Under the pieces are notes generated by a model that saw nothing but the letters and a program-made list of their open reading frames with translations, did no database searches and had not been told where the DNA came from. Positions 5,945-7,863 of a stretch of 7,863 nt of DNA are shown here, piece by piece. The translations under genes and the position numbers were made by a program. Within the stretch, counting starts at the first letter, position 1, and each line of letters begins with the position of its first letter. Source of the stretch: Candidatus Aenigmatarchaeota archaeon (GTDB lineage: Archaea > Aenigmatarchaeota > Aenigmatarchaeia > QMZP01); contig VGIZ01000019.1 in assembly GCA_016867675.1 (NCBI GenBank), positions 1 through 7,863 of the forward strand. Reading direction: 5' to 3'.

Positions 5945-7153
5945 TTACGGTCTCATCCATTCAATCTCGTAATACTCGTATTCCGAGTCAGGCAGCAGCA
6001 CGCGCTTGAGGACATAGTAAGTGATGCTGGTCTCCCTGTCGCTGATGGACAGCAGGAGCTCAAGCCCGAGGCTGCGCGCCTTCTCCAGCAGGCTTGCCAG
6101 CTCAACCCCGCCTATATGCTCGTCTTCGGAGACCTCGGCGGCGAGGTATCTTGGTTTGTCGTCTGTGGTTTCGCGTATCCAGTTCTGCCCGACCTTCTTC
6201 CTGCGGTAGGCGATGAAGGTTGCGGGATAGTCTACGTAATCATCCTTCTTCATCTCGGGAATGCAGAGGATGAACGTCTTCTTGACGCCGTGCGCCACGC
6301 GGACCGCGCGCGCCCATTCCGAGATGAGCAGCTTCTGCTCCTTCGGGAACACGTGGAGCACGTGCTTGGAGTGTATCCAGTCATCCTCGGCTCGCGACGG
6401 GCTCGCGCCAGGGAAGTAGATGCGGAAGTGCGTGCCGAACTTGAAGCCTGTCTTGACGACGTAGCCGCGCACGCGCCAGTCCTCGTAGACCTCGTAGAGC
6501 TGGCGCGCATACTCGCGCTCCTTCTCCGCGTGCTTCAGCATGGCGGCTGCAGTGACAGGCTTTCCTGTCTTCGCATCAACGACCCTGAGGTGCGCGTGCT
6601 TGGCGAGGAAGACTGCCTCCATGAAGTCCAGCACGAGCTGGTTGCCGCGCTCCTGCTTGTAGACGCCGAGCTGTCCAATCCAGTGTTTGGTGAACAATTC
6701 CCTGCCCAGCTCCTCGTCCTCGACAACGGCGAAGAACGAGTCAGGATACCAGACCGCGCCTGCCTTGGGCTTTTCCATCGAGAACTTGTGCGATGGATAC
6801 CTGCGCTCAATCTTCTCCTTCCGCTCGCCCCTGTAGCCCGCGGCGCGGCGCATGATGAGCCCGCGGTCGCGCCAGTCGCGGTATGAGCTGTATTTGATGA
6901 GCAGGCGGTCGTCCGTCCTTGAGAAATAAGACGCCAGCTGGTTGAAACTTATTGTGGCGTTCTTGGTGACATCTGAACAAACCGCATTCTGGAAGCTAAT
7001 GAGATACAACACTTCTTCGGCGTCCAGGAAGACTTTCCCGCCGTGCTCGCTGCCGAAGTTGTTCTTCAGCAGCTTGTCAAGCGTTTCGGGTTCTTCGGCC
7101 CAGACGCCCTGCCTGGGGTCGAACTTGAGTTCCAGCATGCCCAGCCTTTGCAT
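5945..7153 (-). CDS. endA: tRNA-splicing endonuclease, archaeal EndA, apparent three-unit type (402 aa)
   Basis: The enzyme cuts introns from precursor tRNAs at bulge-helix-bulge structures, leaving ends for ligation. The catalytic unit is clear at about 215-298: YEDWRVRGYVVKTGFKFG leads to THFRIY with the catalytic Tyr (Y246), then HSKHVLHVFP with the catalytic His (H261), and VAHGVKKTFIL with the catalytic Lys (K291 or K292). Before it, residues about 85-105 hold a degenerate copy of the same signature (YRDWRDRGLIMRRA) in a unit without the triad. After it, residues about 330-400 form a beta-type C-terminal unit ending in ITYYVLKRV. The length exceeds the one-unit (about 180) and two-unit (about 300) archaeal enzymes and fits the three-unit epsilon type known from ARMAN archaea, which acts as a homodimer. 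The stop is TAA at 5945-5947, and the gene converges with the sigma-factor gene. ATG at 7138 (MLELKF) is an alternative start. Confidence 0.93.
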   Translation of the reverse strand: MQRLGMLELKFDPRQGVWAEEPETLDKLLKNNFGSEHGGKVFLDAEEVLYLISFQNAVCSDVTKNATISFNQLASYFSRTDDRLLIKYSSYRDWRDRGLIMRRAAGYRGERKEKIERRYPSHKFSMEKPKAGAVWYPDSFFAVVEDEELGRELFTKHWIGQLGVYKQERGNQLVLDFMEAVFLAKHAHLRVVDAKTGKPVTAAAMLKHAEKEREYARQLYEVYEDWRVRGYVVKTGFKFGTHFRIYFPGASPSRAEDDWIHSKHVLHVFPKEQKLLISEWARAVRVAHGVKKTFILCIPEMKKDDYVDYPATFIAYRRKKVGQNWIRETTDDKPRYLAAEVSEDEHIGGVELASLLEKARSLGLELLLSISDRETSITYYVLKRVLLPDSEYEYYEIEWMRP

Positions 7154-7167
7154 TTGTTTAAGACGCT

Positions 7168-7187
7168 AATGTTGCCTATACAACATT
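7168..7187. promoter_or_regulatory. Dyad overlapping a candidate TATA box of endA
   Basis: AATGTTG (7168-7174) and CAACATT (7181-7187) are perfect 7-base inverted arms around CCTATA. On the minus strand the middle reads TTGTATAGG (7175-7183), centred about 26 bases before ATG 7153, the archaeal TATA-to-start distance for a leaderless transcript. A repressor bound here would cover the TATA box, but no regulator is identified. A second TTAAAC element at about 7158-7163 would instead serve ATG 7138. Confidence 0.4.
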
Positions 7188-7193
7188 GCGTGC

Positions 7194-7213
7194 CATGAGC
7201 ATAACTCATGAGC
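7194..7213. repeat. Short dyad and direct repeat in the divergent intergenic region
   Basis: CATGAG (7194-7199) and CTCATG (7205-7210) are inverted arms with a 5-base spacer. CATGAGC also recurs directly at 7194-7200 and 7207-7213, a 13-base period. Such short repeats between divergent genes (endA to the left, a membrane protein to the right) can be operator sites. The whole gap 7154-7284 contains no RNA gene that I can see. Confidence 0.3.
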
Positions 7214-7242
7214 ACTGCTTGTTTCTCTTGGTTAATGCAGTA

Positions 7243-7253
7243 AGTTTATTTAT
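7243..7253 (+). promoter_or_regulatory. Candidate TATA box for the membrane-protein gene
   Basis: The A+T-rich stretch AGTTTATTTAT lies 32-42 bases before ATG 7285, so transcription would start about ten bases before that codon. A second A+T-rich stretch, TAATAATATACC (7273-7284), would instead place the start near 7305, making a leaderless message from the ATG at 7306. Neither can be preferred from sequence alone. Confidence 0.3.
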
Positions 7254-7284
7254 GTTAATTATAAGGGAGCGGTAATAATATACC

Positions 7285-7692
7285 ATGTGCCTGAAAGCGC
7301 TGCGCATGTTCGTCCCGACCGCCAGGAGGCTTGTGCTTTTCGCTGTGTTCGCGCTGGCCCCGCTGCTTGGGCTGCTGGACATCCTGCCGCCGCTGAAGGT
7401 CTTCTTCGGGCTTCCACATGTGCTGATTTTTGATTACGCGACCTCGCTGGTTGTCCAGATAATCTACTCCTACCTTCTGGCCTGCATCTACGCGGCGGCA
7501 TACGTCAGCATAGAGGCAAGCCTGCGCAAAAATGTCACCAGACAGGGTCTGGGACATGCCCGAGTCCGCAGGACTCGGCCGCACTATCCGCTGATGACAT
7601 ACGGCGCGTGGAAGAAGAGGCGTGAGAAGCCTGTGAAGCCTGCAAGAAAGCAGGCGGGCAAGGTCAGAAGGCGCAAAAAGAAAAGGACCTAA
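7285..7692 (+). CDS. Small two-helix membrane protein with basic C-terminal tail (135 aa)
   Basis: I do not recognise a family. Two hydrophobic segments are visible: about 16-34 (LVLFAVFALAPLLGLLDIL) and about 52-75 (ATSLVVQIIYSYLLACIYAA and onward). They are joined by a short loop with LPPLKVFFGLPH. From about residue 80 the protein is soluble and strongly basic, ending KVRRRKKKRT. By the positive-inside rule the tail and probably the N-terminus (KALR, ARR) face the cytoplasm, giving a hairpin topology. The tail could bind RNA, DNA or acidic lipids. Start 7285 gives the longest form, but GGGAG at 7265-7269 is too far upstream to be a good ribosome site. ATG 7306 (MFVPTARR) is an alternative that leaves both helices intact. 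The stop overlaps by two bases the stop of a probable gene on the other strand. Confidence 0.72.
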   Translation: MCLKALRMFVPTARRLVLFAVFALAPLLGLLDILPPLKVFFGLPHVLIFDYATSLVVQIIYSYLLACIYAAAYVSIEASLRKNVTRQGLGHARVRRTRPHYPLMTYGAWKKRREKPVKPARKQAGKVRRRKKKRT

Positions 7693-7863
7693 TCAATCTC
7701 AAAGCCAATGGAACGGTATATTATACTTAGATTTCTGATATGCATATCAGCTTCGTCTTCAGGATACATGAATTCCCATTCATGCCTCATGCGCGTAAAA
7801 TTGGCAGGCGAAGGCTCTGGGATTTCTTTCAATGTTGTTTGCTGCCCGCATGCGCCGTTGTAT
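7689..7863 (-). CDS. 3' end of an unrecognised gene (start lies beyond the window)
   Basis: On the minus strand a frame is open from the window edge for 57 codons to TAG at 7689-7691. It reads like protein, with a balanced, acidic composition such as TRMRHEWEFMYPEDEADMH and an ending in IIYRSIGFEID. It meets the membrane-protein gene tail to tail with overlapping stops, a common compact arrangement. The base composition is more A+T-rich than the other genes. The plus strand is also open here (from ATG 7708), but that reading is rich in Cys, Ser and His and looks like an antisense shadow. No family is recognised and the short length limits confidence. Confidence 0.5.
   Translation of the reverse strand, partial: YNGACGQQTTLKEIPEPSPANFTRMRHEWEFMYPEDEADMHIRNLSIIYRSIGFEID
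7735..7750. repeat. Perfect 16-base palindrome
   Basis: CTGATATGCATATCAG is identical to its own reverse complement. It lies inside the probable minus-strand gene at 7689-7863, where it encodes part of ADMHI. It may be chance, or a binding site if this region is not coding. Confidence 0.45.
7767..7784. repeat. Inverted repeat with 7-base arms
   Basis: CATGAAT (7767-7773) and ATTCATG (7778-7784) flank a 4-base spacer. It lies 16 bases from the neighbouring 16-base palindrome. Both fall within the probable minus-strand coding region, so a regulatory role is uncertain. Confidence 0.35.

Noticed and set aside
5879..6886. Long plus-strand open frame of 335 codons opposite the endonuclease gene
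   Set aside because: It is antisense to a well-supported gene with catalytic motifs, and is rich in Leu, Val and Arg as expected for the shadow of a GC-rich gene.

Overview
The window most likely comes from a DPANN-type archaeon, with Micrarchaeota or a relative as the best guess. The strongest evidence is a 402-residue archaeal tRNA-splicing endonuclease on the minus strand. Its length and layout (degenerate N-terminal unit, catalytic unit, C-terminal unit) match the three-unit enzyme described from ARMAN-lineage archaea. The DNA is visibly G+C-rich and makes heavy use of AGG for Arg and ATA for Ile. Several genes have Shine-Dalgarno-like sites and others have TATA-like boxes.

Layout. Positions 1-2733 hold a tight plus-strand operon of three unrecognised genes: the 3' end of a gene that starts outside the window, then two exported proteins with clear signal peptides. 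The operon ends at a very strong hairpin (2735-2780). Next come a class II HMG-CoA reductase (2882-4222) of the mevalonate/isoprenoid pathway and, directly abutting it (TGA-ATG), a small VOC/glyoxalase-fold protein (4223-4588). A bacterial-type sigma-70 family factor follows at 4658-5872. It converges with the endonuclease gene (5945-7153, minus). A divergent A+T-rich intergenic region with two dyads (7154-7284) leads to a small two-helix membrane protein with a very basic tail (7285-7692). The 3' end of a further minus-strand gene probably occupies 7689-7863.

The striking feature is a nearly full-length sigma factor (regions 1.2, 2, 3 and 4 recognisable) between archaeal genes. Archaea normally initiate transcription with TBP and TFB, although complete sigma factors have been reported before from single-cell genomes of uncultivated archaea. 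Its region 4 is well conserved, but residues in region 2 that contact core polymerase and the -10 element in E. coli sigma-70 are changed here. This leaves open whether it works as a sigma factor with an archaeal RNA polymerase or has another DNA-binding role.

Apart from the operon at the left and the reductase/VOC pair, the genes show no obvious shared pathway. All functional statements come from reading motifs by eye; no database search was run.
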